From Clostridium sp. (GTDB lineage: Bacteria; Bacillota; Clostridia; Lachnospirales; Lachnospiraceae): a DNA stretch of 45,953 nucleotides. Shown one piece after another: positions 31,141 through 41,127 of the stretch (its first letter is position 1; each line of letters starts with the position of its first letter). The notes beneath the pieces were generated by a model that had not been told where the DNA came from, did not search any database, and saw only the letters and a program-made list of their open reading frames with translations. A program made the translations under genes and the position numbers. Location: positions 291,661 to 337,613 of the forward strand of contig JAMPFF010000001.1 in the NCBI GenBank assembly GCA_023664605.1. Reading direction: 5' to 3'.

Positions 31141-32024
31141 TTTATTCTCTCTTTCCCCCAGAAAAACAACGCTACGGTTCCCGGTCCGGTGTGGCTGCCG
31201 ATAGTCGCGCCGATGGGATAAATCTGCACCTTGCCGTCAAGGTTCGGGAAACGGCTCTCTATCAGGTCGGCAACGGCGCGCGCGTCCTCCATACAGGCTG
31301 ACTGGCTGATAAAGCATCTGCCAGAATATTGTAAGCCGTCGCGGGCATTCTGTTCCATCTGTTCCACGATTCGCTCAATGACTTTTTTCTTAGTCCTGAC
31401 TTTCTCCCTCGGAATGAGGCGGCCTTCAAAATCAACGTTAAGGAGCGGGCAGATACTTAGTACGCTGCCGATAAAACCGCTGGTTTTGGAGATTCTTCCG
31501 CCCTTGATATAAAAAGTTAAGTCGGTGGAGAAAAACCAGTGCTGCAGTTTTTTCTTATTATTTTCCGCCCAATCGTACAGTTCGTCGATGCCCATACCGG
31601 CATCCCGCATATCGGCTATACCGTCCACCAACAGACCGAAACCGCTGGAAGCGGCAAGAGAATCTACAACGTAGATTTTTCTATCGGGGTATTTTTCGGT
31701 CAGGGTTTCCCTGGCGATACAGGCGGAGTTATAAGTGCCTGAAATACCGCTGGAGAGACAAAGATGCAGAACGTCTTTGCCATCCTGTAACATACGTTCA
31801 AAATATTCCTCATATTCGTTTATGGTAATCTGTGAAGTCTTGGTGTCGGCGCCCTCGGACATCATGCGGTACATGGTATCGGGAGGAACGGACTCGCCAA
31901 GGTCGTCCAAATATTCTTTACCGTCTAACTCAAAGTGAAAGCATATATAATGGATATCTCTTTTATCAAAATATTCTTTGGATAAATCGGCTGTGGAAGA
32001 ACAGCTCAAGCAGTACTGCGCCAT
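31137..32024 (-). CDS. DegV family fatty-acid-binding protein
   Basis: A 295-residue DegV-family protein. The ATG at 32024 (MAQYCLSCSSTADLS) follows aaggagg; the longer reading to 32102 has no such site. Seen are the N-terminal SSTADLSKEYFDK, the ligand-entry TSQITINEYEEYF, LCLSSGISGTYNSA, and the C-terminal IGATIGSHTGPGTVALFF, all typical. DegV proteins bind fatty acids (FakB-like) and present them to a kinase for phosphorylation; no fakA is nearby. Its stop overlaps the convergent RelE gene by 4 bases, and it is divergent from the chemoreceptor gene. Confidence 0.92.
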   Translation of the reverse strand: MAQYCLSCSSTADLSKEYFDKRDIHYICFHFELDGKEYLDDLGESVPPDTMYRMMSEGADTKTSQITINEYEEYFERMLQDGKDVLHLCLSSGISGTYNSACIARETLTEKYPDRKIYVVDSLAASSGFGLLVDGIADMRDAGMGIDELYDWAENNKKKLQHWFFSTDLTFYIKGGRISKTSGFIGSVLSICPLLNVDFEGRLIPREKVRTKKKVIERIVEQMEQNARDGLQYSGRCFISQSACMEDARAVADLIESRFPNLDGKVQIYPIGATIGSHTGPGTVALFFWGKERIN

Positions 32025-32073
32025 GAAAAGCCTCCTTACTGATACTGTGTCAAAAGTTACTATAACTTTATAA

Positions 32074-32102
32074 AGTGTAACATGTCTGATTTTCGGATGC
32101 AA
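32074..32102 (-). promoter_or_regulatory. Probable degV promoter
   Basis: On the minus strand TTGCAT (32097-32102), a 17-base spacer and TACACT (32074-32079). Confidence 0.5.
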
Positions 32103-32192
32103 TAAAAATATCGTGCTGTTTCGTATGATATAACTGTGGACGGCTTTCGGGAAAAAGTGTATAATGAATTGGTACAGACTGGAGGGAGATAT

Positions 32193-34211
32193 ATGAAAAC
32201 AATTAAAGGAAAATTGATTGCGGCCATATCCGCTGCGGCTGTTGTGATTTTATTGACAGGGTCGATAGGAAGCTATCTGATTGCGAATAACGTTGTAAGC
32301 AGGAAAGTAAAAGAACTGCAGCTTGAAAAAGCGCAGAAAACATCCGAAGAAATGAGCGGATGGCTTTCGGAGCAGATTGCGTGGGTCAAGGAAAATGTAA
32401 ATACATATGAATTGAAAATGCAAAAGGAGCCGTATGCGGATATGAAAGCGTATCTGGCGGAGCGTCTTGCGAACAGCGACGGTACGATTATGGACGCCTA
32501 TTATGGTTTTGAGGACCATACGATGTTAATCATCAATTCGGAAGTGGGTGAAGATTATGATTGCTGTGAGCGTGGATGGTACATACAGGCAAAAGAAGCC
32601 GGTACGGTAGTAGTAACAGACCCCTATGTGGATGCTTTTACCGGTAGAATCGTTGTGACGGTTGCCGCGCCGATGTATAATCAGGCAGGCGAAATTGCCG
32701 GTGTGTGCGGTGCGGATATTACGACGGAAGAATTGGTAAATGTAGTAAATAACTTACAAAAAGACGATGGTTACGGTTTTTTGGTAGACAGTGCGGGATG
32801 TTTTGTCACACATCCCAATCAGGAATTTCTACCTACGGGCGATACTTCCGTTGCCGTTGCCGAAGCGGCGGGCGGCGCGCTGGGAGAAGTGAGCAGACTG
32901 ATTACGCAGGAACAGGGCATGGTCGAAAGTAAAGACTACGACGGTATTGCCAAATATTTCACTGTTGTACCCATGAAAAACTGCGACTGGACGGTCGGCG
33001 TTGTCATCCCGAAAAGCGCGGTTACGAAAGAGTTGACGACATTAGTTGTCGCTTCGTCGCTTATCTGTATTATCGGTATGATTTTAATTATAGGAATCGT
33101 AGTTTTTACGGCGAATAAATTATTGGCGCCGATAGCGGATTTAAAACAGTTTGCAAGCGGTGATTTCAGGGATGTGCCGGAGACTTCGGATAAAGCGAAA
33201 CATCAGGTTGCCGAAGGTTTTAAGGATGAACTGGAAGAAATCGAGTATGCGACCAAGTCTGTCAGGAAACAGATTCGCGATACGATTCTGGGAACAAAAG
33301 AAGAAGCAAACGGCATAGCTGATACAGCGTCGGAAGCCTATAGCGATATGGCGGAGCTGAACAACGGACTTGACCGTATGGACCAGTTAATAGAAGCTGT
33401 CAAGGTCAAGGCGAACGACGCGGCAGGCGTAACCAATACCATCAGTATAGCGAGTTCCGAAATTGGAACGGTGGTGGACAGTGTTTCCATGAAAGCGTCC
33501 GAAGCGGCGGATGCTTCCGGCGTTATCAATGTACGGGCGGAGAAACTGTTAGAGTCAACGGAAAATGCAAAAAAGCAGGCAAGCCTAATCTATCGGAAAG
33601 TGGAAAAAGAATTGGAAGTGGCATTGCAGGAAGTGGAAAAAGTCGATGAGATTAAAACATTGTCTCAGGAAATTTTGAGTATCACGGCCAAGACTAACCT
33701 GATTGCATTAAACGCTTCCATTGAAGCGGCGCGCGCCGGAGAGGCGGGCAAGGGATTCGCGGTAGTAGCGGAGGAAGTCAGGACGTTGGCGGAAAATTCC
33801 AAAGCCGCGGTGGATAATATACAGGCGGTTATCAATGAAGTCGTGGATTCCGTCATGGCATTAAAAGACAGTTCGGGAACGCTGCTTAACTTTATGAAAG
33901 ACCATGTTATCGGCGATTACCATACAATGTTAGACACGGCAAAGCAGTATAAGGAAGATGCCGTATTCTATGATGGCATTGCCACCGATTTGGGCGCATC
34001 TGCGCAGGAGATGGGAGCGTCCATACAGCAGATGATAGCCTCCTTACAGACGATTACGGAAACAACAGCTACCATGGTAGAGGATATCCACAACGTAGCG
34101 GACACCATGCAGCATACGAATGTCAGTTCCGAAGAAATCATGCGGAAGATGGCCATTTTGGAGCGCAGCAGCCGTTCTTTACAGGAAATTATCCATAACT
34201 TTAAGATTTAA
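32193..34211 (+). CDS. Methyl-accepting chemotaxis protein with dCache sensor
   Basis: A 672-residue chemoreceptor. The ATG at 32193 follows ggaggga. Domains in order are TM1 (about 7-30, [20 protein letters not shown]), a double Cache ligand-binding domain outside the membrane (about 35-280, with [10 protein letters not shown] and [20 protein letters not shown]), TM2 (about 285-310), a weak HAMP-like linker and a long coiled-coil signalling domain. The kinase-control tip is conserved: [20 protein letters not shown] and [20 protein letters not shown]. No C-terminal CheR-tether pentapeptide is seen. dCache receptors often sense amino acids or other small ligands; the ligand is unknown. A chemoreceptor implies a motile, or formerly motile, host. 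Confidence 0.93.
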   Translation: MKTIKGKLIAAISAAAVVILLTGSIGSYLIANNVVSRKVKELQLEKAQKTSEEMSGWLSEQIAWVKENVNTYELKMQKEPYADMKAYLAERLANSDGTIMDAYYGFEDHTMLIINSEVGEDYDCCERGWYIQAKEAGTVVVTDPYVDAFTGRIVVTVAAPMYNQAGEIAGVCGADITTEELVNVVNNLQKDDGYGFLVDSAGCFVTHPNQEFLPTGDTSVAVAEAAGGALGEVSRLITQEQGMVESKDYDGIAKYFTVVPMKNCDWTVGVVIPKSAVTKELTTLVVASSLICIIGMILIIGIVVFTANKLLAPIADLKQFASGDFRDVPETSDKAKHQVAEGFKDELEEIEYATKSVRKQIRDTILGTKEEANGIADTASEAYSDMAELNNGLDRMDQLIEAVKVKANDAAGVTNTISIASSEIGTVVDSVSMKASEAADASGVINVRAEKLLESTENAKKQASLIYRKVEKELEVALQEVEKVDEIKTLSQEILSITAKTNLIALNASIEAARAGEAGKGFAVVAEEVRTLAENSKAAVDNIQAVINEVVDSVMALKDSSGTLLNFMKDHVIGDYHTMLDTAKQYKEDAVFYDGIATDLGASAQEMGASIQQMIASLQTITETTATMVEDIHNVADTMQHTNVSSEEIMRKMAILERSSRSLQEIIHNFKI

Positions 34212-34266
34212 TAAACGCAAGCCCCGCAGATTGCGCATGGAATGATTTATACTGTGGCATTTGTGG

Positions 34267-35565
34267 CTACGATTTAATGTGGTGGCGTAAAAAGTAGAGT
34301 GCAAGGACATTCGGCAGTACCATAAGGCCGTTAATCAAATCGGTGCATTCCCATACGATATTCATGGGGATGATGGCTCCGAAATATATCATGACAATAT
34401 AAAATAGTTTATAATACGGAATACCGGAGTCTCCTACAAGGTATTCCGTTGCCTTTTCACCGAAATAGGACCAGCCGATTAATGTCGTGACGGCAAATGT
34501 CATAAGAGAGATGGTTAAAAAGGCGTCTCCAACATATGGCAGATGCGCAAACGCGGCCGCGGTAAGGCCGGTCGAGGGAACATGTTGGATGCTGGCAGGG
34601 TCGTAAAGCATATTGGAGACTACGACAAGCCCGGTGAGCAGGCACATAACGACAGTATCCCAGAATACCGCGGTCATGGAAATATAAGCCTGCTGTTCGG
34701 GTTCATGGACGGCGGAAGCCGCCGCGGCAATGGCGGAAGTGCCAATGCCGGCTTCGTTTGTAAATAAACCTCTGGCGATACCGTAGCGAAGCGATAACTG
34801 TAAAGTAGAGCCAATAAAACCGCCTGCGATGGAAGAGACGGAAAAAGCGTCTTTTAAAATCCACAGACATGCCTGCGGAAGCTGCCTGCGGTACAGAACC
34901 AGCAGTAAAATACAGCCGAACAGGTAGACGAAACTCATGGCGGGAACGACCCGTTCGCATAAATTGCCGATGACTTTGACACCGCCTAAGATAACGATGC
35001 CGGTCAGTACGGCAAGCATGATGCCTACAAGGTGCGGCGACAGATGGAAAGAAGCCTCGGCGGCTTGGGAAACAGAGTTGGCCTGTGTCGTACAGCCGAC
35101 GCCAAAGGCCGCAAAAAGGGTACAAAGGGCATAGAAAGAGCCTAACGTTTTGTTATGTAAACCATTTCGCAGAACATACATGGGGCCGCCGGCATAGGCG
35201 CCGTTTTTCTGCTTTGTACGGAATAGGACGCTTAGATAGCATTCACTGTAAGCGGTTGCCATGCCGAGGATTCCGGTAATCCAGCACCAGAAAATGGCTC
35301 CCGGGCCGCCGAGTGCGACAGCGGTTGATATGCCGATGATGTTGCCGGTTCCGAGGGTGGCGGCAAGCGTTGTGGCAAGTGTGGAAAAGGAAGACAGATT
35401 GTGTTCTCCGCCGTTTTCCATACCGAGAGAAAGTTTAATTGCGTAGAAAATTCTGCGCTGCGGCATATGAAGCTTCCATGTGAAATAAATATGAGTTCCC
35501 ATCAGGATAAAAAGAAGGGGAACGCCCCAGATAAAGTCGTTTGCTTTTTGTATCAACTGCAACAT
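34267..35565 (-). CDS. AGCS family sodium:amino-acid symporter
   Basis: A 432-residue transporter of the AGCS (alanine/glycine:cation symporter) family, about 10-11 membrane segments. The family signatures include ATTLAATLGTGNIIGISTAV and YAGGPMYVLRNG, followed later by GLFTNEAGIGTSAIAAAA. It takes up alanine or glycine with sodium. I place the start at 35565 (MLQLIQKANDFIWG), where homology to the family begins; the ribosome site is weak, and a reading back to 35688 would overlap the divergent 35650 gene. No terminator of note follows. Confidence 0.9.
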   Translation of the reverse strand: MLQLIQKANDFIWGVPLLFILMGTHIYFTWKLHMPQRRIFYAIKLSLGMENGGEHNLSSFSTLATTLAATLGTGNIIGISTAVALGGPGAIFWCWITGILGMATAYSECYLSVLFRTKQKNGAYAGGPMYVLRNGLHNKTLGSFYALCTLFAAFGVGCTTQANSVSQAAEASFHLSPHLVGIMLAVLTGIVILGGVKVIGNLCERVVPAMSFVYLFGCILLLVLYRRQLPQACLWILKDAFSVSSIAGGFIGSTLQLSLRYGIARGLFTNEAGIGTSAIAAAASAVHEPEQQAYISMTAVFWDTVVMCLLTGLVVVSNMLYDPASIQHVPSTGLTAAAFAHLPYVGDAFLTISLMTFAVTTLIGWSYFGEKATEYLVGDSGIPYYKLFYIVMIYFGAIIPMNIVWECTDLINGLMVLPNVLALYFLRHHIKS

Positions 35566-35649
35566 AGGAAAATAACGACCTTGTACTTTTCTTATTCTAT
35601 TTATATGGAACATGCCGTGAAAAAAGAACGCCGGAAAGGGGAAATCATT

Positions 35650-36039
35650 ATGTCGGATGAAGAAAGCAGAAAGGAAGCGGCCGGGCAATGGGCGCGTGCA
35701 TTATGCGAATATGCCGGTAAAGACGGAACATTTTTGGAAAACTTCTGGGACGCGCTGCAAAATTCCGCTCCGGTCTATCGTGAATTTGTATATTATTTGG
35801 AGCATCAGAACTTTTTGTGCGAATACCGGATAGAGGGTTATACGGTAGTCGATATCATGGTGTGGCAGATGGATCATTTTAAGGCGCAGATGGACAGAGG
35901 ACATTATGATATGAAACAAAACGGCGATAAGATGTTACTGATGGCGTTTGACACGATGCTGAAAATGGAAAAAGAGCCGGAGAAATATGTGCAGCTTATG
36001 CAGTCGGAGACGGGTACGGATTATCCGGAGAAGTACTAG
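35650..36039 (+). CDS. Small hypothetical protein upstream of trkA
   Basis: A 129-residue acidic, mostly helical protein (MSDEESRKEAAGQWARALCE, then FVYYLEHQNFLCEYRIEGY and IMVWQMDHFKAQMDRGHYDM). The ATG at 35650 follows aaagggg. It has no membrane or signal segment. It lies between the divergent AGCS gene and trkA, but trkA has its own promoter. I do not recognise a family. Confidence 0.7.
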   Translation: MSDEESRKEAAGQWARALCEYAGKDGTFLENFWDALQNSAPVYREFVYYLEHQNFLCEYRIEGYTVVDIMVWQMDHFKAQMDRGHYDMKQNGDKMLLMAFDTMLKMEKEPEKYVQLMQSETGTDYPEKY

Positions 36040-36068
36040 TTGCTTCTTATAGAAAGAATGGATATAAT
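36040..36068 (+). promoter_or_regulatory. trkA-trkH promoter
   Basis: TTGCTT (36040-36045), a 17-base spacer and TATAAT (36063-36068), directly after the stop of the preceding gene. Confidence 0.7.
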
Positions 36069-36102
36069 AACAAAGGAAATTGCAGGAAAGGTATAAAAAA
36101 CG

Positions 36103-37458
36103 ATGCAGATAATTATTGTGGGATGTGGCAATGTAGGCGCGACGCTGACAGAGCAGCTAAGTTCGGAAGGTCATAACATTACGGTTATTGACGAGGAAAA
36201 TCAGAAATTACAAAACCTGATTAATAATTATGACGTGATGGGAGTTGTAGGAAACGGCGTCAGCTTCGCCGTGCAAAAAGAGGCGGGAGTGGAACAGGCG
36301 CATCTTTTGATTGCCGTGACAGGTTCCGACGAAGTCAATCTCTTGTGCTGTTTGATTGCGAAAAAGACCGGCGGGTGCCATACCATCGCCAGAGTCAGGA
36401 ATCCTATCTACAATATGGAAATTAATTATATTAAAGAAGAACTGGGACTTTCCATGATTATTAACCCGGAATATACCGCGGCGGCGGAGATGGCAAGGCT
36501 GTTAAAATTCCCATCGGCGATTACGATAGATACGTTTACCAAGGGAAGAGTGGAAGTTGTAAAATATCGTGTGGGGGAGGATTCCGTGCTTTGCGATCTT
36601 TCCTTACAGCAGATTGCCTCCAAGCTAAAGTCGGATATCTTAATTTGTACGGTGGAGCGGGATGAGGACGTCTATATTCCGGGCGGTAATTTTATCATCC
36701 GCGCTAAAGACGAGATTTCCATTGTAGGCACGCCGCAAAAGACGCTGGCGTTTTTTAAGAAACTGGGAGCCGCCGTTACCAGGGCAAAGAGCGTTATGAT
36801 TATCGGGGGCGGCAAGACGGCGTTTTATCTTGCCAGACAACTGACTGTTATGGGAATGCAGATTAAGATTATCGAGATAGATAAGGAACGCTGTGAGGAA
36901 TTGAGCGAGCTTTTGCCAAAAGCCATCATTATTAACGGCGACGGCACGGACAAGGACTTGCTTTTGCAAGAAGGGCTTTTGCAGACGGAGGCGTTTGTCG
37001 CCATGACGAGTGTAGATGAGGAAAACATTATGCTTTCTTTATTTGCCAAGAGTATGTCCAAGGCGAAACTGATTACGCATGTACACAGGATTTCCTATGA
37101 TGAGATTATAGACAGCCTGGATATCGGCAGCATTATTTATCCTAAATATCTGACGGCGGAAAGCATTATTAAATATGTGCGGGCGATGGATAATTCCCTC
37201 GGCAGCAATATAGAGACGCTGTACCGTCTCAACGATAACAGGGTGGAGGCGTTAGAGTTTATTGTAAAAGAAGATTCTCCGGTAGTCGGCATACCGTTAC
37301 AAAAACTGCCGATTAAGCCGAATATCCTCATTTGTTCTATTAACCATAACGGCGTTATCAGCATTCCGGGAGGTCAGAGCGTGATAGAGGTAGGCGATAT
37401 GGTGATTGTGGTGACGACCAATACGAGATTAAACGATATCAAGGATATTTTGAAATAA
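36103..37458 (+). CDS. trkA: Trk potassium uptake regulatory subunit TrkA
   Basis: A 451-residue peripheral protein with two RCK (TrkA-N/TrkA-C) repeats. The first Rossmann motif is MQIIIVGCGNVGATLTEQLS (NAD-binding GxGxxG) with the acidic IDEENQK. A second nucleotide-binding half starts near residue 230 (VMIIGGGKTAFYLARQL, then EIDKERCEEL). Both TrkA-C domains are present (about 140-215 and 375-450). It gates the TrkH channel in response to NAD(H) or ATP/ADP. Length fits the four-domain form. trkH follows 19 bases downstream. Confidence 0.95.
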   Translation: MQIIIVGCGNVGATLTEQLSSEGHNITVIDEENQKLQNLINNYDVMGVVGNGVSFAVQKEAGVEQAHLLIAVTGSDEVNLLCCLIAKKTGGCHTIARVRNPIYNMEINYIKEELGLSMIINPEYTAAAEMARLLKFPSAITIDTFTKGRVEVVKYRVGEDSVLCDLSLQQIASKLKSDILICTVERDEDVYIPGGNFIIRAKDEISIVGTPQKTLAFFKKLGAAVTRAKSVMIIGGGKTAFYLARQLTVMGMQIKIIEIDKERCEELSELLPKAIIINGDGTDKDLLLQEGLLQTEAFVAMTSVDEENIMLSLFAKSMSKAKLITHVHRISYDEIIDSLDIGSIIYPKYLTAESIIKYVRAMDNSLGSNIETLYRLNDNRVEALEFIVKEDSPVVGIPLQKLPIKPNILICSINHNGVISIPGGQSVIEVGDMVIVVTTNTRLNDIKDILK

Positions 37459-37477
37459 GCTGGAATGGGGGATTAAG

Positions 37478-38920
37478 ATGAATTTTTCTATTATCAGATA
37501 TATTTTATTCCGTGTTCTGGAATTTGCGGCGTTTTTTTTGACGCTTCCGTGTCTGGTGGCGCTTATTTATAGGGAAAAGGCAGGATTTGCTTTCGCCGCC
37601 GTGATGATAGGCTGTTTTCTGGTGGCGGAAATTGGGAAACAGTGGAAACCGAAAAGCAATGTGTTTTATGCCAGAGAGGGCTTTGTTACGGTTTCTTTAA
37701 CATGGATTATATTAAGTTTGGTCGGCGCCCTGCCCTTTTATTTCAGCAGAGAGATTCCAAACTTTGTAGATGCGCTTTTTGAAACGATTTCCGGATTGAC
37801 GACGACCGGAGGCAGTATTTTATCGGATGTGGAATCGCTCTCCAAATGCGTGCAGTTCTGGCGTCTTTTTACGCACTGGATAGGCGGTATGGGCGTGCTT
37901 GTCCTGATTATTGCGGTACTGCCGCTTTCCGGCGGTTATAATATGCACCTCATGCGGGCGGAAAGCCCCGGTCCTACGGTCGGAAAGCTCGTACCCAGAG
38001 TGCAGACGACGGCGAAGATTCTTTATGGTATCTATATTGGCATCACGCTGTTACAGATGATTGCGTTAAAAGCGGCGGGCATGAGTATGTATGACTCCAT
38101 CGTGCTGTCCTTTTCCACGATGGGAACGGGAGGTTTCGGCATCTTAAATACCAGCGTCGGAAGCTATACGATACCGGTGCAGGTGATTTTCATTATTTTT
38201 ATGATATTAGGCGGCATGAACTTTAACGTCTATTATCTGCTTTTGGTGGCAAGAAAGCCAAAAGACGCGCTAAAACATGAAGAGGCGAGAACGTATCTGC
38301 TCATATTGTTTGGCGCGGCGGCGTTTATTACATGGAATATCAGGGGGTATTATGACAGCATTGCCATAGCGTTTAAAGACGCGCTTTTTCAGGTTGCTTC
38401 GCTGGGCAGCAGTACCGGTTTTTCAACGACGGACTTTGATTTATGGCCGGAGTTTTCCAAAGCGATTCTGATTATCGTCATGACCATCGGCGCGTGTGCG
38501 GGTAGTACGGGCGGCGGCTTTAAAGTCTCCCGCGTGATGATTTTAATACAGGATATGCGCAAGGAACTGATTCGCGTCGTCCATCCGCAGATTGTGAAAA
38601 AACCGCATTTAGAGGGAAGGGCGGTGGATGATGAAACGGCGACGTCGATTCATTCTTATCTGATTATATACCTTGTAATTTTTCTGGTATCTTTCCTGCT
38701 TTTATCAATGGATAAGTATGATTTTACCACGAATGTCAGCGCGGTTTTGGCGAATTTGAATAATACGGGGCCGGGATTTCATGCGGTCGGGCCGACATGC
38801 AACTATGGTGAGTATAACATTTTTTCCAAACTGGTATTGATGTTCGATATGCTGACAGGACGTTTGGAACTGTTACCGATGTTACTTCTATTCGCCCCCA
38901 AAACATGGAAAAAATATTAA
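37478..38920 (+). CDS. trkH: Trk-type potassium channel subunit TrkH
   Basis: A 480-residue membrane protein with the four-fold M-P-M arrangement of potassium importers. Selectivity-filter segments are recognisable: SGLTTTGGSIL, FSTMGTGGFGI, LGSSTGFSTTDF and LNNTGPGFHAV. The long cytoplasmic segment with RVMILIQDMRKELIR contacts TrkA. It follows trkA closely with aatggggg as ribosome site. It is the pore-forming part of a low-to-medium-affinity potassium uptake system. Confidence 0.95.
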   Translation: MNFSIIRYILFRVLEFAAFFLTLPCLVALIYREKAGFAFAAVMIGCFLVAEIGKQWKPKSNVFYAREGFVTVSLTWIILSLVGALPFYFSREIPNFVDALFETISGLTTTGGSILSDVESLSKCVQFWRLFTHWIGGMGVLVLIIAVLPLSGGYNMHLMRAESPGPTVGKLVPRVQTTAKILYGIYIGITLLQMIALKAAGMSMYDSIVLSFSTMGTGGFGILNTSVGSYTIPVQVIFIIFMILGGMNFNVYYLLLVARKPKDALKHEEARTYLLILFGAAAFITWNIRGYYDSIAIAFKDALFQVASLGSSTGFSTTDFDLWPEFSKAILIIVMTIGACAGSTGGGFKVSRVMILIQDMRKELIRVVHPQIVKKPHLEGRAVDDETATSIHSYLIIYLVIFLVSFLLLSMDKYDFTTNVSAVLANLNNTGPGFHAVGPTCNYGEYNIFSKLVLMFDMLTGRLELLPMLLLFAPKTWKKY

Positions 38921-38947
38921 TTGAAATAGAACGGGAGTTTACATAAG

Positions 38948-39967
38948 ATGGTAAAAGAAAATATAAGAGTCAAAAAAGCTATTGTACATATTATGGATTC
39001 TACGATAGGGATGCCGGTTTTATCGGATACGGAACTGGAATACGGCTCAGAGTTTGCGGACTTTATCAAAGAACATATCGCGAAGATAAGTTCCGGAGAC
39101 GACGCCAAGGAGTGCCGTTTTTATCAGGAGGAATCGGAAGTTTACCATATCCTGGAAGAGTATGCGGACGATTCTTTTGTCGATATCAGTAAGGATATCG
39201 CCACGCTTTTATATGAAATTATGCAAAGTAACATTGATATTCCGCCGGCGGATTTGGTTGTGGTGCGTTTTCAGTATGAGTCAGAGGAGTATCTGGGTCT
39301 GTTAAAGATGAACTATAAGTCTCTTTATACGCATAGAACATTGTCTTTGGAAGAGGGCAACAGCAATGAGATTATCCGCCATAAGTCGATTCTGCCCTCG
39401 GAAAGTCAAAGGCTTTCGGAGGCGGCGATTGTCAGGCTGGACGATTTGGCGGTTTGGACGGTTGAGAAAAAGTATGAAGTAAACGGTGAAAAGACAAATT
39501 ATTTTTCTTTCCTGTTCTTAAAGTGCAGTTCGCATTTATCACATAAGTCCAAACTTTCGATTGTGAACAGGGCGATAGAGGGCGTCCAGAAAGAGGGGTA
39601 TGACGAGATGAAGCGGTTTGCAAAACAGATGGAGGCAAAGCGTGTCATACAGGAGGAAATCGAGGAAAACGGAGGCTTTACCGTAGAGGAAATCGCGGAG
39701 AAGATTTTCTATGAGGAACCGGAATTAAAAGTGGCTTTTCAGGATAAAATGGAAAAGTATGATATGGTAAAAGAAGAAATCAAGCCGCAGAGCGAGAATA
39801 CGGTCAAAAAGTACCAAAGCCAGCATCTGTATACCGATACCGGCATTGAAATCAAGATTCCGATGGAGCAGTATAAGAATCCGAGAAGCGTGGAGTTTAT
39901 TACCAATCCGGACGGAACGGTTTCGGTGCTGATTAAGAATATCGAACACTTGGAAGCAAAGATGTAG
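38948..39967 (+). CDS. Nucleoid-associated protein (37-kDa family, NdpA/YejK-like)
   Basis: A 339-residue soluble protein matching the 37-kDa nucleoid-associated family: RVKKAIVHIMDSTIGMPVLS at the start, LVVVRFQYESEEYLGLLKMN in the middle and FITNPDGTVSVLIKNIEHL at the end, with the usual length. Family members bind DNA or associate with the nucleoid; the role is poorly defined. It starts 27 bases after trkH, with a cggga-type ribosome site, so it could be part of the same transcript. Confidence 0.88.
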   Translation: MVKENIRVKKAIVHIMDSTIGMPVLSDTELEYGSEFADFIKEHIAKISSGDDAKECRFYQEESEVYHILEEYADDSFVDISKDIATLLYEIMQSNIDIPPADLVVVRFQYESEEYLGLLKMNYKSLYTHRTLSLEEGNSNEIIRHKSILPSESQRLSEAAIVRLDDLAVWTVEKKYEVNGEKTNYFSFLFLKCSSHLSHKSKLSIVNRAIEGVQKEGYDEMKRFAKQMEAKRVIQEEIEENGGFTVEEIAEKIFYEEPELKVAFQDKMEKYDMVKEEIKPQSENTVKKYQSQHLYTDTGIEIKIPMEQYKNPRSVEFITNPDGTVSVLIKNIEHLEAKM

Positions 39968-40008
39968 AAACACACTGGTATGACAGCATAACGGGTAAGG
40001 TGGCGTCT

Positions 40009-41127
40009 ATGGGAACGATTATTGATTATGTGAAAGATTATGGTGATTACACATTTTTGGAAAAACCGCTTAGTGAGGTTGACAGTCTGGTTTTATGCCA
40101 GTTTGCCTATTTGAAATTTGACGCGCTTGTTCCGGGAACGGAAGAAAATGCCGCTCCGGTAACGATGCAGGAACTTTTACGGCATCCGGAGTATGACAGC
40201 CTGTATGCGGATGAAAGATACCGGGAGAAAAATACAAAATTGTTTCTGGCAATGGAGCGCAGTAAACGGTTTGGAACGTTACGGTTGAATAATTATGTAA
40301 ACCAGATAGAGTTGGAAAAAGAAACGCAGTTTTCCGCGATTACCATTCAACTGGAGGGCGGCACATATTATGTGGCATACCGCGGCACGGACGAGAACAT
40401 CGTAGGCTGGAAAGAGGATTTGAACCTTGCCTTTTCCGAGCCGTCGCCGGGACAGCTTATGAGCGTAGACTATTTGAACCGGGTGGCGGGAAACATAACG
40501 ACGCCGTTTTATATCGGCGGCCATTCCAAGGGCGGAAATTTCGCCGTATATGCGGCAATGAACTGCGAGAAGCGGATACAGGATAGCATTGTTACCATAT
40601 TTAACCATGACGGACCGGGATTTCGCCCGGAAGTGAAAGAAAAATGCGGATTTGAGAGGATTGAGAAAAAAATCGACAGAACCATTCCCCATTCTTCGCT
40701 GGTGGGAATGCTTCTTTATTCCGAGAAAGACTACCGCGTCGTTGAAAGCAGAAATATCGGGCTGGCGCAGCACGACCCTTATTCCTGGCTGGTAAAAAAA
40801 GATGGCTTTCAACTGGCAAAACAGGTATACTCCACGACGATGTTTATGGATACAACATTAAACGACTGGATATTGTCTCTCAATCAGGAGGAAATGCACA
40901 TCTTTGTCGATACGTTATATGACGTTATGAAAGCGTCGGAAGCGGATAACCTGATTGATTTTACCGCCAACTGGAAAAGAAGCATTCAGGGCATTATGGC
41001 GGCGGTTAAGAATGTGGACGCCGACGCCATGAAAGTGATGAACGATATTATGAAAACGTTGTTCGATATGCTTTCCCAGCACGCGAAAGAGGAATTTCAG
41101 AGCAAATATCTAAAAAGTAAGATATAA
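40009..41127 (+). CDS. DUF2974 alpha/beta-hydrolase (Mbeg1-like)
   Basis: A 372-residue protein. The ATG at 40009 has taaggtgg 5 bases before it; the in-frame GTG at 40000 is part of that site. The N-terminal part fits the DUF2974 family (TIIDYVKDYGDYTF, VDSLVLCQFAYLKFD). The nucleophile elbow GGHSKGGNFAVYAA (Ser near residue 174) marks a lipase-like alpha/beta-hydrolase fold, with HDGPGF following. No signal peptide is present. The substrate is unknown. Its last 80 bases overlap the convergent amidotransferase gene. Confidence 0.87.
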   Translation: MGTIIDYVKDYGDYTFLEKPLSEVDSLVLCQFAYLKFDALVPGTEENAAPVTMQELLRHPEYDSLYADERYREKNTKLFLAMERSKRFGTLRLNNYVNQIELEKETQFSAITIQLEGGTYYVAYRGTDENIVGWKEDLNLAFSEPSPGQLMSVDYLNRVAGNITTPFYIGGHSKGGNFAVYAAMNCEKRIQDSIVTIFNHDGPGFRPEVKEKCGFERIEKKIDRTIPHSSLVGMLLYSEKDYRVVESRNIGLAQHDPYSWLVKKDGFQLAKQVYSTTMFMDTTLNDWILSLNQEEMHIFVDTLYDVMKASEADNLIDFTANWKRSIQGIMAAVKNVDADAMKVMNDIMKTLFDMLSQHAKEEFQSKYLKSKI

